The notes beneath the pieces were generated by a model. It searched no databases. It was given only the letters and a program-made list of their open reading frames with translations, and had not been told where the DNA came from. A program made the translations under genes and the position numbers. From contig WPIO01000096.1 of NCBI GenBank assembly GCA_009760855.2, forward strand, positions 489,001 to 553,000: a stretch of DNA of 64,000 nt, in the 5' to 3' direction. The first letter of the stretch is position 1. Each line of letters begins with the position of its first letter. Shown here piece after piece: positions 8,678 through 23,800 of the stretch. The stretch is from Cristatella mucedo. Its lineage: Eukaryota; Bryozoa; Phylactolaemata; Cristatellidae.

Positions 8678-11600
8678 CCGTAGGTAGCTTAGCAGCCTGG
8701 CTTTCTGGTCGGCGAGAAGTTTTTCTGCCGATTTCGGTAACAGAAACATTCGCCGTTCATGATCGGTGCTGCCCGGAAAGGTAGCAAGCTGCCGTTGTAT
8801 CAGATGAGCCGGCAGATGGTGCTTCTGTTGCGGTTAGCTGCTACCGATGACATAGTTGATAATGATCATGATCAACTCACCTCCCTCGACGACAAAGCAG
8901 AAACCGTTGCTGCCGCGGCGGTTGACAAGTCTGAAACTGCCGCTGCCGAAGCCTCTGCCCTGGCCACCCTGAGGTCGACCTGCTGACTGTCCCCGAATAT
9001 GTAGACTCCGAAGAGCTGTTCGCCGCCCATCTCGGTCGAACGACAAGCAGGTGCCGGCGCCTGAGCTTGACAGCTGGCGTTGCCACTTAGCTAAGACGGC
9101 AGCAGCAGCTGCTGCTGCTGCAGCAGTAGCTGTGGCGGCTCAACGAGCGGTCTGCTCCAGATGCAGCTCTCTCGGCAGATGAGGCTGCAGCAGCTGCCGG
9201 CTGTTTAACCGAGTGTAGTTCCACTTGGTTTCGCTCCCCTAATTCAAGAGAGCGTTTCCTGAAAATAAAGAGCAAGGACAAGAGAGAGGAAGGAGGGGAA
9301 ATTGCGAGGCAATTTGCAATTTGTTCTTGCTCTGGTTCAGCTGAATTGCTAGCAAAAACTTCCCATTGAATTTTTCTGCCGATTTCGGCAACGCAAACTG
9401 TCGCCGTCCACGATCGGTGATGCCCAGAAGCTAGCAAGCCGCCGGTCCTATTAGACAAGCCAGTGGACGGCGTGACAGTAGAGGTGGAGCTCGTGCTGCC
9501 GTTAGCTGCCACCGATGACAGAATCAATAGTGATCGCGAGCTCCATGAGGCTGCTCCAAGAAAATCCGATGACCATAGCCAAAAGAGCCACTGCAACGAT
9601 TCAGAAAAACTTCATGCTGGCAGAAAATGAAAAGCCCTCGAAGAAATAGCTGCAGCGAGCCTATTCAATTGCATAAGAAACCTTTGCCGTCCCTGATGGG
9701 TGATACCCGGCAACTCCAGGTGCCGAATTCGCTAAGGCAGCTGCGGCAGCCTCAGTCTGGGGCTATTAATAGCCGCAGTGGCCCTTCCTGCACGTAATTT
9801 CGGGCCACATTGTTTAGCTGATCTCTTTTTCCCCTGCTCCATATGAGATACTGCTATTAATATAAGCGAGATTTGTGCTAGGCAGACTTACTGACGACTA
9901 ACATTGGGAACAAAAACTGCAAGCATTCTGACGAGGCAGTCTTTCACTGTACACCTTGCTCCTGCTATAGTGTCAATAAAAGGCTAACAGTAATATGTCT
10001 GATGTCGTTGCATTGTAGCCTCAGTTTTCATAACAATATAACCCAGTCATTCATTGCTGAAATCGGCTATCTGCTTGCATAGAACAGATGACGCTGTTGT
10101 AGCTACCGGCTGTTCAACTGAGTGTGGCTGGAGTCGCTTTCGCTCCTCGAATGCAAGAAAGCATTTCCTCAAACTCGGGAGCACGGCTTTGGGCAGCTGT
10201 CTTTAGGCAGCTTTCTGCAGCTTATGCTGGAGAGGCAGCTGGTGCCACTGCTCCAGGTGCAGGGAGCCGTAGGTAGCTTAGTAGCTTGGCTTCCTGGCTA
10301 GCAAGAAGTTTCGTTTTAATTTCTCTACCGATTTCGGCAACAGAAACATTCGCCGTTCATGATCGGAGATTCCCGGAAAGGTAGCAAGCCGCCGGTCGTA
10401 ATACACGAGCCGGTAGATGGTGTGGCAGTAGAGATGGTTCTTTTTGCGTTTAGCTGCTACCGATGACATAATTGATGCATTGTATGATGTCAATGCATTG
10501 CAGCCTCAGTTTTCATAACATTCCAACTCAGTCATTTTTTGCTGAAACAGACTATCTGCTAGGATAGGGCAGATGAGGCTTCGGTAGCTGTCGGCTCTTC
10601 AACTGAGTGTGGGTAAAGTCACTTTCGCTCCTCGAATGCAAGAAAGCGTTTCCTCAAATTCGAGAGGACGGGTTTGGGCAGCTCTCTTTAGTCTGCGTTC
10701 TGCAGCTTCTGTGGAATAGCAGCTGGTGCTGCTACTCCTGCAGTAGGGAGCAGTAGGTAGCTTAGTAGCCTAGCTTACTGGTTGGCAAGAAGTTCCCTTT
10801 TAACTATTCTTCCGATTTCAGCAACACGACCTGTTGCCGTCCACGATCGGTGATGCCCGGAAAGCTAGAAAGCCACCGGTCGTATTGCTCCTGTTGCTGT
10901 TCCTGTTGCTGTTACTCTTGCTGTTCCTGTTGTCAAACGTGGAGCTCTAGCAGACACAAGCACATGCCAGTGCCAGAGCGTCCGTAGCTGCTGCCGGGTT
11001 AAAGTCGGAGTGACCAAGATCCAGTGGCCCCCATTGTCTCAGTCATTTGCAGCAGCCGGCATCCACGATCACTGATTCGAGTGTCAAGGAAAAGCACGGC
11101 CCCCTATGAGAAAATAGGGACTGATGGTGGAGCTCTCGGCTGACCCACCATGTTCTCGGCCGTCTCGGGTGCCATGCTCCACATGTTGCTGCTGCTGCTA
11201 CTTCTTCCCCAGCAGCACACGGAGCCGCAGCAGGGGCAAGTCTCGGGCGATGCCGTGGTGGCTACGTGGGAGCGAATCGAAGCGCTGCCGCGGTGTGGCG
11301 TGTGTTCCTCCCCCGGGCGGAGAGGTGCACACGCCGCACTGCCTCAGCCGTCGAATCGATGGCTGCAGAAGATACAAGACTGCTGGCCCACGACTGCTGA
11401 CACAACGATGGTGACAAGGCATCACTAGTGTGAGATCTACCACTAGGAGGACCTGCTTTGCCGGCAGCACTCTAAGGGTTCCCGCCCGAGCCTGGGCAAG
11501 CACTAGCTATGGCATTGCCATCACGGTCGAAGCGCTAGCAGGTTCAACCACGGGCAATCCACAGCTGCTTGTAGTTGAAGTCGCTTTGCTCCTCAAATGC

Positions 11601-11712
11601 AAGTGACCATATTCTGTAAATCGAGAGCACGGCCTTTGGAGGCTCTCTTTAGGCAGCTTTCTGCAGCTTCAGTTGGAGAGGCAGCTGGTGGTGCTGTTCC
11701 AGCTGTATAGTG
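8678..11712. repeat. Array unit 3
   Basis: Private changes: TTTCGGTAACAG near 8,734 and one extra T in the T-run near 9,826. Carries GATGTCAATGC near 10,487. Confidence 0.9.
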
Positions 11713-14700
11713 CCGTAGGTAGCTTAGCAGCCTGGCTTTCTGGTCGGCGAGAAGTTTTTCTGCCGATTTCGGCAACAGAAACATTCGCCGTTCATGATCG
11801 GTGCTGCCCGGAAAGGTAGCAAGCTGCCGTTGTATCAGATGAGCCGGCAGATGGTGCTTCTGTTGCGGTTAGCTGCTACCGATGACATAGTTGATAATGA
11901 TCATGATCAACTCACCTCCCTCGACGACAAAGCAGAAACCGTTGCTGCCGCGGCGGTTGACAAGTCTGAAACTGCCGCTGCCGAAGCCTCTGCCCTGGCC
12001 ACCCTGAGGTCGACCTGCTGACTGTCCCCGAATATGTAGACTCCGAAGAGCTGTTCGCCGCCCATCTCGGTCGAACGACAAGCAGGTGCCGGCGCCTGAG
12101 CTTGACAGCTGGCGTTGCCACTTAGCTAAGACGGCAGCAGCAGCTGCTGCTGCTGCAGCAGTAGCTGTGGCGGCTCAACGAGCGGTCTGCTCCAGATGCA
12201 GCTCTCTCTCGCAGATGAGGCTGCAGCAGCTGCCGGCTGTTTAACCGAGTGTAGTTCCACTTGGTTTCGCTCCCCTAATTCAAGAGAGCGTTTCCTGAAA
12301 ATAAAGAGCAAGGACAAGAGAGAGGAAGGAGGGGAAATTGCGAGGCAATTTGCAATTTGTTCTTGCTCTGGTTCAGCTGAATTGCTAGCAAAAACTTCCC
12401 ATTGAATTTTTCTGCCGATTTCGGCAACGCAAACTGTCGCCGTCCACGATCGGTGATGCCCAGAAGCTAGCAAGCCGCCGGTCCTATTAGACAAGCCAGT
12501 GGACGGCGTGACAGTAGAGGTGGAGCTCGTGCTGCCGTTAGCTGCCACCGATGACAGAATCAATAGTGATCGCGAGCTCCATGAGGCTGCTCCAAGAAAA
12601 TCCGATGACCATAGCCAAAAGAGCCACTGCAACGATTCAGAAAAACTTCATGCTGGCAGAAAATGAAAAGCCCTCGAAGAAATAGCTGCAGCGAGCCTAT
12701 TCAATTGCATAAGAAACCTTTGCCGTCCCTGATGGGTGATACCCGGCAACTCCAGGTGCCGAATTCGCTAAGGCAGCTGCGGCAGCCTCAGTCTGGGGCT
12801 ATTAATAGCCGCAGTGGCCCTTCCTGCACGTAATTTCGGGCCACATTGTTTAGCTGATCTCTTTTCCCCCTGCTCCATATGAGATACTGCTATTAATATA
12901 AGCGAGATTTGTGCTAGGCAGACTTACTGACGACTAACATTGGGAACAAAAACTGCAAGCATTCTGACGAGGCAGTCTTTCACTGTACACCTTGCTCCTG
13001 CTATAGTGTCAATAAAAGGCTAACAGTAATATGTCTGATGTCGTTGCATTGTAGCCTCAGTTTTCATAACAATATAACCCAGTCATTCATTGCTGAAATC
13101 GGCTATCTGCTTGCATAGAACAGATGACGCTGTTGTAGCTACCGGCTGTTCAACTGAGTGTGGCTGGAGTCGCTTTCGCTCCTCGAATGCAAGAAAGCAT
13201 TTCCTCAAACTCGGGAGCACGGCTTTGGGCAGCTGTCTTTAGGCAGCTTTCTGCAGCTTATGCTGGAGAGGCAGCTGGTGCCACTGCTCCAGGTGCAGGG
13301 AGCCGTAGGTAGCTTAGTAGCTTGGCTTCCTGGCTAGCAAGAAGTTTCGTTTTAATTTCTCTACCGATTTCGGCAACAGAAACATTCGCCGTTCATGATC
13401 GGAGATTCCCGGAAAGGTAGCAAGCCGCCGGTCGTAATACACGAGCCGGTAGATGGTGTGGCAGTAGAGATGGTTCTTTTTGCGTTTAGCTGCTACCGAT
13501 GACATAATTGATGCATTGTATGATGTCAATGCATTGCAGCCTCAGTTTTCATAACATTCCAACTCAGTCATTTTTTGCTGAAACAGACTATCTGCTAGGA
13601 TAGGGCAGATGAGGCTTCGGTAGCTGTCGGCTCTTCAACTGAGTGTGGGTAAAGTCACTTTCGCTCCTCGAATGCAAGAAAGCGTTTCCTCAAATTCGAG
13701 AGGACGGGTTTGGGCAGCTCTCTTTAGTCTGCGTTCTGCAGCTTCTGTGGAATAGCAGCTGGTGCTGCTACTCCTGCAGTAGGGAGCAGTAGGTAGCTTA
13801 GTAGCCTAGCTTACTGGTTGGCAAGAAGTTCCCTTTTAACTATTCTTCCGATTTCAGCAACACGACCTGTTGCCGTCCACGATCGGTGATGCCCGGAAAG
13901 CTAGAAAGCCACCGGTCGTATTGCTCCTGTTGCTGTTCCTGTTGCTGTTACTCTTGCTGTTCCTGTTGTCAAACGTGGAGCTCTAGCAGACACAAGCACA
14001 TGCCAGTGCCAGAGCGTCCGTAGCTGCTGCCGGGTTAAAGTCGGAGTGACCAAGATCCAGTGGCCCCCATTGTCTCAGTCATTTGCAGCAGCCGGCATCC
14101 ACGATCACTGATTCGAGTGTCAAGGAAAAGCACGGCCCCCTATGAGAAAATAGGGACTGATGGTGGAGCTCTCGGCTGACCCACCATGTTCTCGGCCGTC
14201 TCGGGTGCCATGCTCCACATGTTGCTGCTGCTGCTACTTCTTCCCCAGCAGCACACGGAGCCGCAGCAGGGGCAAGTCTCGGGCGATGCCGTGGTGGCTA
14301 CGTGGGAGCGAATCGAAGCGCTGCCGCGGTGTGGCGTGTGTTCCTCCCCCGGGCGGAGAGGTGCACACGCCGCACTGCCTCAGCCGTCGAATCGATGGCT
14401 GCAGAAGATACAAGACTGCTGGCCCACGACTGCTGACACAACGATGGTGACAAGGCATCACTAGTGTGAGATCTACCACTAGGAGGACCTGCTTTGCCGG
14501 CAGCACTCTAAGGGTTCCCGCCCGAGCCTGGGCAAGCACTAGCTATGGCATTGCCATCACGGTCGAAGCGCTAGCAGGTTCAACCACGGGCAATCCACAG
14601 CTGCTTGTAGTTGAAGTCGCTTTGCTCCTCAAATGCAAGTGACCATATTCTGTAAATCGAGAGCACGGCCTTTGGAGGCTCTCTTTAGGCAGCTTTCTGC

Positions 14701-14748
14701 AGCTTCAGTTGGAGAGGCAGCTGGTGGTGCTGTTCCAGCTGTATAGTG
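11713..14748. repeat. Array unit 4
   Basis: Private changes: CTCTCTCTCGCAG near 12,205, which shifts the local frames, and one extra C near 12,866. Carries GATGTCAATGC near 13,523. Confidence 0.9.
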
Positions 14749-17700
14749 CCGTAGGTAGCTTAGCAGCCTGGCTTTCTGGTCGGCGAGAAGTTTTTCTGCC
14801 GATTTCGGCAACAGAAACATTCGCCGTTCATGATCGGTGCTGCCCGGAAAGGTAGCAAGCTGCCGTTGTATCAGATGAGCCGGCAGATGGTGCTTCTGTT
14901 GCGGTTAGCTGCTACCGATGACATAGTTGATAATGATCATGATCAACTCACCTCCCTCGACGACAAAGCAGAAACCGTTGCTGCCGCGGCGGTTGACAAG
15001 TCTGAAACTGCCGCTGCCGAAGCCTCTGCCCTGGCCACCCTGAGGTCGACCTGCTGACTGTCCCCGAATATGTAGACTCCGAAGAGCTGTTCGCCGCCCA
15101 TCTCGGTCGAACGACAAGCAGGTGCCGGCGCCTGAGCTTGACAGCTGGCGTTGCCACTTAGCTAAGACGGCAGCAGCAGCTGCTGCTGCTGCAGCAGTAG
15201 CTGTGGCGGCTCAACGAGCGGTCTGCTCCAGATGCAGCTCTCTCGGCAGATGAGGCTGCAGCAGCTGCCGGCTGTTTAACCGAGTGTAGTTCCACTTGGT
15301 TTCGCTCCCCTAATTCAAGAGAGCGTTTCCTGAAAATAAAGAGCAAGGACAAGAGAGAGGAAGGAGGGGAAATTGCGAGGCAATTTGCAATTTGTTCTTG
15401 CTCTGGTTCAGCTGAATTGCTAGCAAAAACTTCCCATTGAATTTTTCTGCCGATTTCGGCAACGCAAACTGTCGCCGTCCACGATCGGTGATGCCCAGAA
15501 GCTAGCAAGCCGCCGGTCCTATTAGACAAGCCAGTGGACGGCGTGACAGTAGAGGTGGAGCTCGTGCTGCCGTTAGCTGCCACCGATGACAGAATCAATA
15601 GTGATCGCGAGCTCCATGAGGCTGCTCCAAGAAAATCCGATGACCATAGCCAAAAGAGCCACTGCAACGATTCAGAAAAACTTCATGCTGGCAGAAAATG
15701 AAAAGCCCTCGAAGAAATAGCTGCAGCGAGCCTATTCAATTGCATAAGAACCTTTGCCGTCCCTGATGGGTGATACCCGGCAACTCCAGGTGCCGAATTC
15801 GCTAAGGCAGCTGCGGCAGCCTCAGTCTGGGGCTATTAATAGCCGCAGTGGCCCTTCCTGCACGTAATTTCGGGCCACATTGTTTAGCTGATCTCTTTTC
15901 CCCTGCTCCATATGAGATACTGCTATTAATATAAGCGAGATTTGTGCTAGGCAGACTTACTGACGACTAACATTGGGAACAAAAACTGCAAGCATTCTGA
16001 CGAGGCAGTCTTTCACTGTACACCTTGCTCCTGCTATAGTGTCAATAAAAGGCTAACAGTAATATGTCTGATGTCGTTGCATTGTAGCCTCAGTTTTCAT
16101 AACAATATAACCCAGTCATTCATTGCTGAAATCGGCTATCTGCTTGCATAGAACAGATGACGCTGTTGTAGCTACCGGCTGTTCAACTGAGTGTGGCTGG
16201 AGTCGCTTTCGCTCCTCGAATGCAAGAAAGCATTTCCTCAAACTCGGGAGCACGGCTTTGGGCAGCTGTCTTTAGGCAGCTTTCTGCAGCTTATGCTGGA
16301 GAGGCAGCTGGTGCCACTGCTCCAGGTGCAGGGAGCCGTAGGTAGCTTAGTAGCTTGGCTTCCTGGCTAGCAAGAAGTTTCGTTTTAATTTCTCTACCGA
16401 TTTCGGCAACAGAAACATTCGCCGTTCATGATCGGAGATTCCCGGAAAGGTAGCAAGCCGCCGGTCGTAATACACGAGCCGGTAGATGGTGTGGCAGTAG
16501 AGATGGTTCTTTTTGCGTTTAGCTGCTACCGATGACATAATTGATGCATTGTATGATGCCAATGCATTGCAGCCTCAGTTTTCATAACATTCCAACTCAG
16601 TCATTTTTTTTGAAAACAGAATATCTGCTAGGATAGGGCAGATGAGGCTTCGGTAGCTGTCGGCTCTTCAACTGAGTGTGGGTAAAGTCACTTTCGCTCC
16701 TCGAATGCAAGAAAGCGTTTCCTCAAATTCGAGAGGACGGGTTTGGGCAGCTCTCTTTAGTCTGCGTTCTGCAGCTTCTGTGGAATAGCAGCTGGTGCTG
16801 CTACTCCTGCAGTAGGGAGCAGTAGGTAGCTTAGTAGCCTAGCTTACTGGTTGGCAAGAAGTTCCCTTTTAACTATTCTTCCGATTTCAGCAACACGACC
16901 TGTTGCCGTCCACGATCGGTGATGCCCGGAAAGCTAGAAAGCCACCGGTCGTATTGCTCCTGTTGCTGTTCCTGTTGCTGTTACTCTTGCTGTTCCTGTT
17001 GTCAAACGTGGAGCTCTAGCAGACACAAGCACATGCCAGTGCCAGAGCGTCCGTAGCTGCTGCCGGGTTAAAGTCGGAGTGACCAAGATCCAGTGGCCCC
17101 CATTGTCTCAGTCATTTGCAGCAGCCGGCATCCACGATCACTGATTCGAGTGTCAAGGAAAAGCACGGCCCCCTATGAGAAAATAGGGACTGATGGTGGA
17201 GCTCTCGGCTGACCCACCATGTTCTCGGCCGTCTCGGGTGCCATGCTCCACATGTTGCTGCTGCTGCTACTTCTTCCCCAGCAGCACACGGAGCCGCAGC
17301 AGGGGCAAGTCTCGGGCGATGCCGTGGTGGCTACGTGGGAGCGAATCGAAGCGCTGCCGCGGTGTGGCGTGTGTTCCTCCCCCGGGCGGAGAGGTGCACA
17401 CGCCGCACTGCCTCAGCCGTCGAATCGATGGCTGCAGAAGATACAAGACTGCTGGCCCACGACTGCTGACACAACGATGGTGACAAGGCATCACTAGTGT
17501 GAGATCTACCACTAGGAGGACCTGCTTTGCCGGCAGCACTCTAAGGGTTCCCGCCCGAGCCTGGGCAAGCACTAGCTATGGCATTGCCATCACGGTCGAA
17601 GCGCTAGCAGGTTCAACCACGGGCAATCCACAGCTGCTTGTAGTTGAAGTCGCTTTGCTCCTCAAATGCAAGTGACCATATTCTGTAAATCGAGAGCACG

Positions 17701-17781
17701 GCCTTTGGAGGCTCTCTTTAGGCAGCTTTCTGCAGCTTCAGTTGGAGAGGCAGCTGGTGGTGCTGTTCCAGCTGTATAGTG
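14749..17781. repeat. Array unit 5
   Basis: Private changes: one A lost near 15,748 and a small rearranged stretch TTTTTTTTGAAAACAGAATA near 16,603. Carries GATGCCAATGC near 16,556. Confidence 0.9.
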
Positions 17782-20700
17782 CCGTAGGTAGCTTAGCAGC
17801 CTGGCTTTCTGGTCGGCGAGAAGTTTTTCTGCCGATTTCGGCAACAGAAACATTCGCCGTTCATGATCGGTGCTGCCCGGAAAGGTAGCAAGCTGCCGTT
17901 GTATCAGATGAGCCGGCAGATGGTGCTTCTGTTGCGGTTAGCTGCTACCGATGACATAGTTGATAATGATCATGATCAACTCACCTCCCTCGACGACAAA
18001 GCAGAAACCGTTGCTGCCGCGGCGGTTGACAAGTCTGAAACTGCCGCTGCCGAAGCCTCTGCCCTGGCCACCCTGAGGTCGACCTGCTGACTGTCCCCGA
18101 ATATGTAGACTCCGAAGAGCTGTTCGCCGCCCATCTCGGTCGAACGACAAGCAGGTGCCGGCGCCTGAGCTTGACAGCTGGCGTTGCCACTTAGCTAAGA
18201 CGGCAGCAGCAGCTGCTGCTGCTGCAGCAGTAGCTGTGGCGGCTCAACGAGCGGTCTGCTCCAGATGCAGCTCTCTCGGCAGATGAGGCTGCAGCAGCTG
18301 CCGGCTGTTTAACCGAGTGTAGTTCCACTTGGTTTCGCTCCCCTAATTCAAGAGAGCGTTTCCTGAAAATAAAGAGCAAGGACAAGAGAGAGGAAGGAGG
18401 GGAAATTGCGAGGCAATTTGCAATTTGTTCTTGCTCTGGTTCAGCTGAATTGCTAGCAAAAACTTCCCATTGAATTTTTCTGCCGATTTCGGCAACGCAA
18501 ACTGTCGCCGTCCACGATCGGTGATGCCCAGAAGCTAGCAAGCCGCCGGTCCTATTAGACAAGCCAGTGGACGGCGTGACAGTAGAGGTGGAGCTCGTGC
18601 TGCCGTTAGCTGCCACCGATGACAGAATCAATAGTGATCGCGAGCTCCATGAGGCTGCTCCAAGAAAATCCGATGACCATAGCCAAAAGAGCCACTGCAA
18701 CGATTCAGAAAAACTTCATGCTGGCAGAAAATGAAAAGCCCTCGAAGAAATAGCTGCAGCGAGCCTATTCAATTGCATAAGAAACCTTTGCCGTCCCTGA
18801 TGGGTGATACCCGGCAACTCCAGGTGCCGAATTCGCTAAGGCAGCTGCGGCAGCCTCAGTCTGGGGCTATTAATAGCCGCAGTGGCCCTTCCTGCACGTA
18901 ATTTCGGGCCACATTGTTTAGCTGATCTCTTTTCCCCTGCTCCATATGAGATACTGCTATTAATATAAGCGAGATTTGTGCTAGGCAGACTTACTGACGA
19001 CTAACATTGGGAACAAAAACTGCAAGCATTCTGACGAGGCAGTCTTTCACTGTACACCTTGCTCCTGCTATAGTGTCAATAAAAGGCTAACAGTAATATG
19101 TCTGATGTCGTTGCATTGTAGCCTCAGTTTTCATAACAATATAACCCAGTCATTCATTGCTGAAATCGGCTATCTGCTTGCATAGAACAGATGACGCTGT
19201 TGTAGCTACCGGCTGTTCAACTGAGTGTGGCTGGAGTCGCTTTCGCTCCTCGAATGCAAGAAAGCATTTCCTCAAACTCGGGAGCACGGCTTTGGGCAGC
19301 TGTCTTTAGGCAGCTTTCTGCAGCTTATGCTGGAGAGGCAGCTGGTGCCACTGCTCCAGGTGCAGGGAGCCGTAGGTAGCTTAGTAGCTTGGCTTCCTGG
19401 CTAGCAAGAAGTTTCGTTTTAATTTCTCTACCGATTTCGGCAACAGAAACATTCGCCGTTCATGATCGGAGATTCCCGGAAAGGTAGCAAGCCGCCGGTC
19501 GTAATACACGAGCCGGTAGATGGTGTGGCAGTAGAGATGGTTCTTTTTGCGTTTAGCTGCTACCGATGACATAATTGATGCATTGTATGATGCCAATGCA
19601 TTGCAGCCTCAGTTTTCATAACATTCCAACTCAGTCATTTTTTGCTGAAACAGACTATCTGCTAGGATAGGGCAGATGAGGCTTCGGTAGCTGTCGGCTC
19701 TTCAACTGAGTGTGGGTAAAGTCACTTTCGCTCCTCGAATGCAAGAAAGCGTTTCCTCAAATTCGAGAGGACGGGTTTGGGCAGCTCTCTTTAGTCTGCG
19801 TTCTGCAGCTTCTGTGGAATAGCAGCTGGTGCTGCTACTCCTGCAGTAGGGAGCAGTAGGTAGCTTAGTAGCCTAGCTTACTGGTTGGCAAGAAGTTCCC
19901 TTTTAACTATTCTTCCGATTTCAGCAACACGACCTGTTGCCGTCCCACGATCGGTGATGCCCGGAAAGCTAGAAAGCCACCGGTCGTATTGCTCCTGTTG
20001 CTGTTCCTGTTGCTGTTACTCTTGCTGTTCCTGTTGTCAAACGTGGAGCTCTAGCAGACACAAGCACATGCCAGTGCCAGAGCGTCCGTAGCTGCTGCCG
20101 GGTTAAAGTCGGAGTGACCAAGATCCAGTGGCCCCCATTGTCTCAGTCATTTGCAGCAGCCGGCATCCACGATCACTGATTCGAGTGTCAAGGAAAAGCA
20201 CGGCCCCCTATGAGAAAATAGGGACTGATGGTGGAGCTCTCGGCTGACCCACCATGTTCTCGGCCGTCTCGGGTGCCATGCTCCACATGTTGCTGCTGCT
20301 GCTACTTCTTCCCCAGCAGCACACGGAGCCGCAGCAGGGGCAAGTCTCGGGCGATGCCGTGGTGGCTACGTGGGAGCGAATCGAAGCGCTGCCGCGGTGT
20401 GGCGTGTGTTCCTCCCCCGGGCGGAGAGGTGCACACGCCGCACTGCCTCAGCCGTCGAATCGATGGCTGCAGAAGATACAAGACTGCTGGCCCACGACTG
20501 CTGACACAACGATGGTGACAAGGCATCACTAGTGTGAGATCTACCACTAGGAGGACCTGCTTTGCCGGCAGCACTCTAAGGGTTCCCGCCCGAGCCTGGG
20601 CAAGCACTAGCTATGGCATTGCCATCACGGTCGAAGCGCTAGCAGGTTCAACCACGGGCAATCCACAGCTGCTTGTAGTTGAAGTCGCTTTGCTCCTCAA

Positions 20701-20816
20701 ATGCAAGTGACCATATTCTGTAAATCGAGAGCACGGCCTTTGGAGGCTCTCTTTAGGCAGCTTTCTGCAGCTTCAGTTGGAGAGGCAGCTGGTGGTGCTG
20801 TTCCAGCTGTATAGTG
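17782..20816. repeat. Array unit 6
   Basis: Private change: one extra C in GCCGTCCCACGATC near 19,945. Carries GATGCCAATGC near 19,590. Confidence 0.9.
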
Positions 20817-23800
20817 CCGTAGGTAGCTTAGCAGCCTGGCTTTCTGGTCGGCGAGAAGTTTTTCTGCCGATTTCGGCAACAGAAACATTCGCCGTTCATG
20901 ATCGGTGCTGCCCGGAAAGGTAGCAAGCTGCCGTTGTATCAGATGAGCCGGCAGATGGTGCTTCTGTTGCGGTTAGCTGCTACCGATGACATAGTTGATA
21001 ATGATCATGATCAACTCACCTCCCTCGACGACAAAGCAGAAACCGTTGCTGCCGCGGCGGTTGACAAGTCTGAAACTGCCGCTGCCGAAGCCTCTGCCCT
21101 GGCCACCCTGAGGTCGACCTGCTGACTGTCCCCGAATATGTAGACTCCGAAGAGCTGTTCGCCGCCCATCTCGGTCGAACGACAAGCAGGTGCCGGCGCC
21201 TGAGCTTGACAGCTGGCGTTGCCACTTAGCTAAGACGGCAGCAGCAGCTGCTGCTGCTGCAGCAGTAGCTGTGGCGGCTCAACGAGCGGTCTGCTCCAGA
21301 TGCAGCTCTCTCGGCAGATGAGGCTGCAGCAGCTGCCGGCTGTTTAACCGAGTGTAGTTCCACTTGGTTTCGCTCCCCTAATTCAAGAGAGCGTTTCCTG
21401 AAAATAAAGAGCAAGGACAAGAGAGAGGAAGGAGGGGAAATTGCGAGGCAATTTGCAATTTGTTCTTGCTCTGGTTCAGCTGAATTGCTAGCAAAAACTT
21501 CCCATTGAATTTTTCTGCCGATTTCGGCAACGCAAACTGTCGCCGTCCACGATCGGTGATGCCCAGAAGCTAGCAAGCCGCCGGTCCTATTAGACAAGCC
21601 AGTGGACGGCGTGACAGTAGAGGTGGAGCTCGTGCTGCCGTTAGCTGCCACCGATGACAGAATCAATAGTGATCGCGAGCTCCATGAGGCTGCTCCAAGA
21701 AAATCCGATGACCATAGCCAAAAGAGCCACTGCAACGATTCAGAAAAACTTCATGCTGGCAGAAAATGAAAAGCCCTCGAAGAAATAGCTGCAGCGAGCC
21801 TATTCAATTGCATAAGAAACCTTTGCCGTCCCTGATGGGTGATACCCGGCAACTCCAGGTGCCGAATTCGCTAAGGCAGCTGCGGCAGCCTCAGTCTGGG
21901 GCTATTAATAGCCGCAGTGGCCCTTCCTGCACGTAATTTCGGGCCACATTGTTTAGCTGATCTCTTTTCCCCTGCTCCATATGAGATACTGCTATTAATA
22001 TAAGCGAGATTTGTGCTAGGCAGACTTACTGACGACTAACATTGGGAACAAAAACTGCAAGCATTCTGACGAGGCAGTCTTTCACTGTACACCTTGCTCC
22101 TGCTATAGTGTCAATAAAAGGCTAACAGTAATATGTCTGATGTCGTTGCATTGTAGCCTCAGTTTTCATAACAATATAACCCAGTCATTCATTGCTGAAA
22201 TCGGCTATCTGCTTGCATAGAACAGATGACGCTGTTGTAGCTACCGGCTGTTCAACTGAGTGTGGCTGGAGTCGCTTTCGCTCCTCGAATGCAAGAAAGC
22301 ATTTCCTCAAACTCGGGAGCACGGCTTTGGGCAGCTGTCTTTAGGCAGCTTTCTGCAGCTTATGCTGGAGAGGCAGCTGGTGCCACTGCTCCAGGTGCAG
22401 GGAGCCGTAGGTAGCTTAGTAGCTTGGCTTCCTGGCTAGCAAGAAGTTTCGTTTTAATTTCTCTACCGATTTCGGCAACAGAAACATTCGCCGTTCATGA
22501 TCGGAGATTCCCGGAAAGGTAGCAAGCCGCCGGTCGTAATACACGAGCCGGTAGATGGTGTGGCAGTAGAGATGGTTCTTTTTGCGTTTAGCTGCTACCG
22601 ATGACATAATTGATGCATTGTATGATGCCAATGCATTGCAGCCTCAGTTTTCATAACATTCCAACTCAGTCATTTTTTGCTGAAACAGACTATCTGCTAG
22701 GATAGGGCAGATGAGGCTTCGGTAGCTGTCGGCTCTTCAACTGAGTGTGGGTAAAGTCACTTTCGCTCCTCGAATGCAAGAAAGCGTTTCCTCAAATTCG
22801 AGAGGACGGGTTTGGGCAGCTCTCTTTAGTCTGCGTTCTGCAGCTTCTGTGGAATAGCAGCTGGTGCTGCTACTCCTGCAGTAGGGAGCAGTAGGTAGCT
22901 TAGTAGCCTAGCTTACTGGTTGGCAAGAAGTTCCCTTTTAACTATTCTCTTCCGATTTCAGCAACACGACCTGTTGCCGTCCACGATCGGTGATGCCCGG
23001 AAAGCTAGAAAGCCACCGGTCGTATTGCTCCTGTTGCTGTTCCTGTTGCTGTTACTCTTGCTGTTCCTGTTGTCAAACGTGGAGCTCTAGCAGACACAAG
23101 CACATGCCAGTGCCAGAGCGTCCGTAGCTGCTGCCGGGTTAAAGTCGGAGTGACCAAGATCCAGTGGCCCCCATTGTCTCAGTCATTTGCAGCAGCCGGC
23201 ATCCACGATCACTGATTCGAGTGTCAAGGAAAAGCACGGCCCCCTATGAGAAAATAGGGACTGATGGTGGAGCTCTCGGCTGACCCACCATGTTCTCGGC
23301 CGTCTCGGGTGCCATGCTCCACATGTTGCTGCTGCTGCTACTTCTTCCCCAGCAGCACACGGAGCCGCAGCAGGGGCAAGTCTCGGGCGATGCCGTGGTG
23401 GCTACGTGGGAGCGAATCGAAGCGCTGCCGCGGTGTGGCGTGTGTTCCTCCCCCGGGCGGAGAGGTGCACACGCCGCACTGCCTCAGCCGTCGAATCGAT
23501 GGCTGCAGAAGATACAAGACTGCTGGCCCACGACTGCTGACACAACGATGGTGACAAGGCATCACTAGTGTGAGATCTACCACTAGGAGGACCTGCTTTG
23601 CCGGCAGCACTCTAAGGGTTCCCGCCCGAGCCTGGGCAAGCACTAGCTATGGCATTGCCATCACGGTCGAAGCGCTAGCAGGTTCAACCACGGGCAATCC
23701 ACAGCTGCTTGTAGTTGAAGTCGCTTTGCTCCTCAAATGCAAGTGACCATATTCTGTAAATCGAGAGCACGGCCTTTGGAGGCTCTCTTTAGGCAGCTTT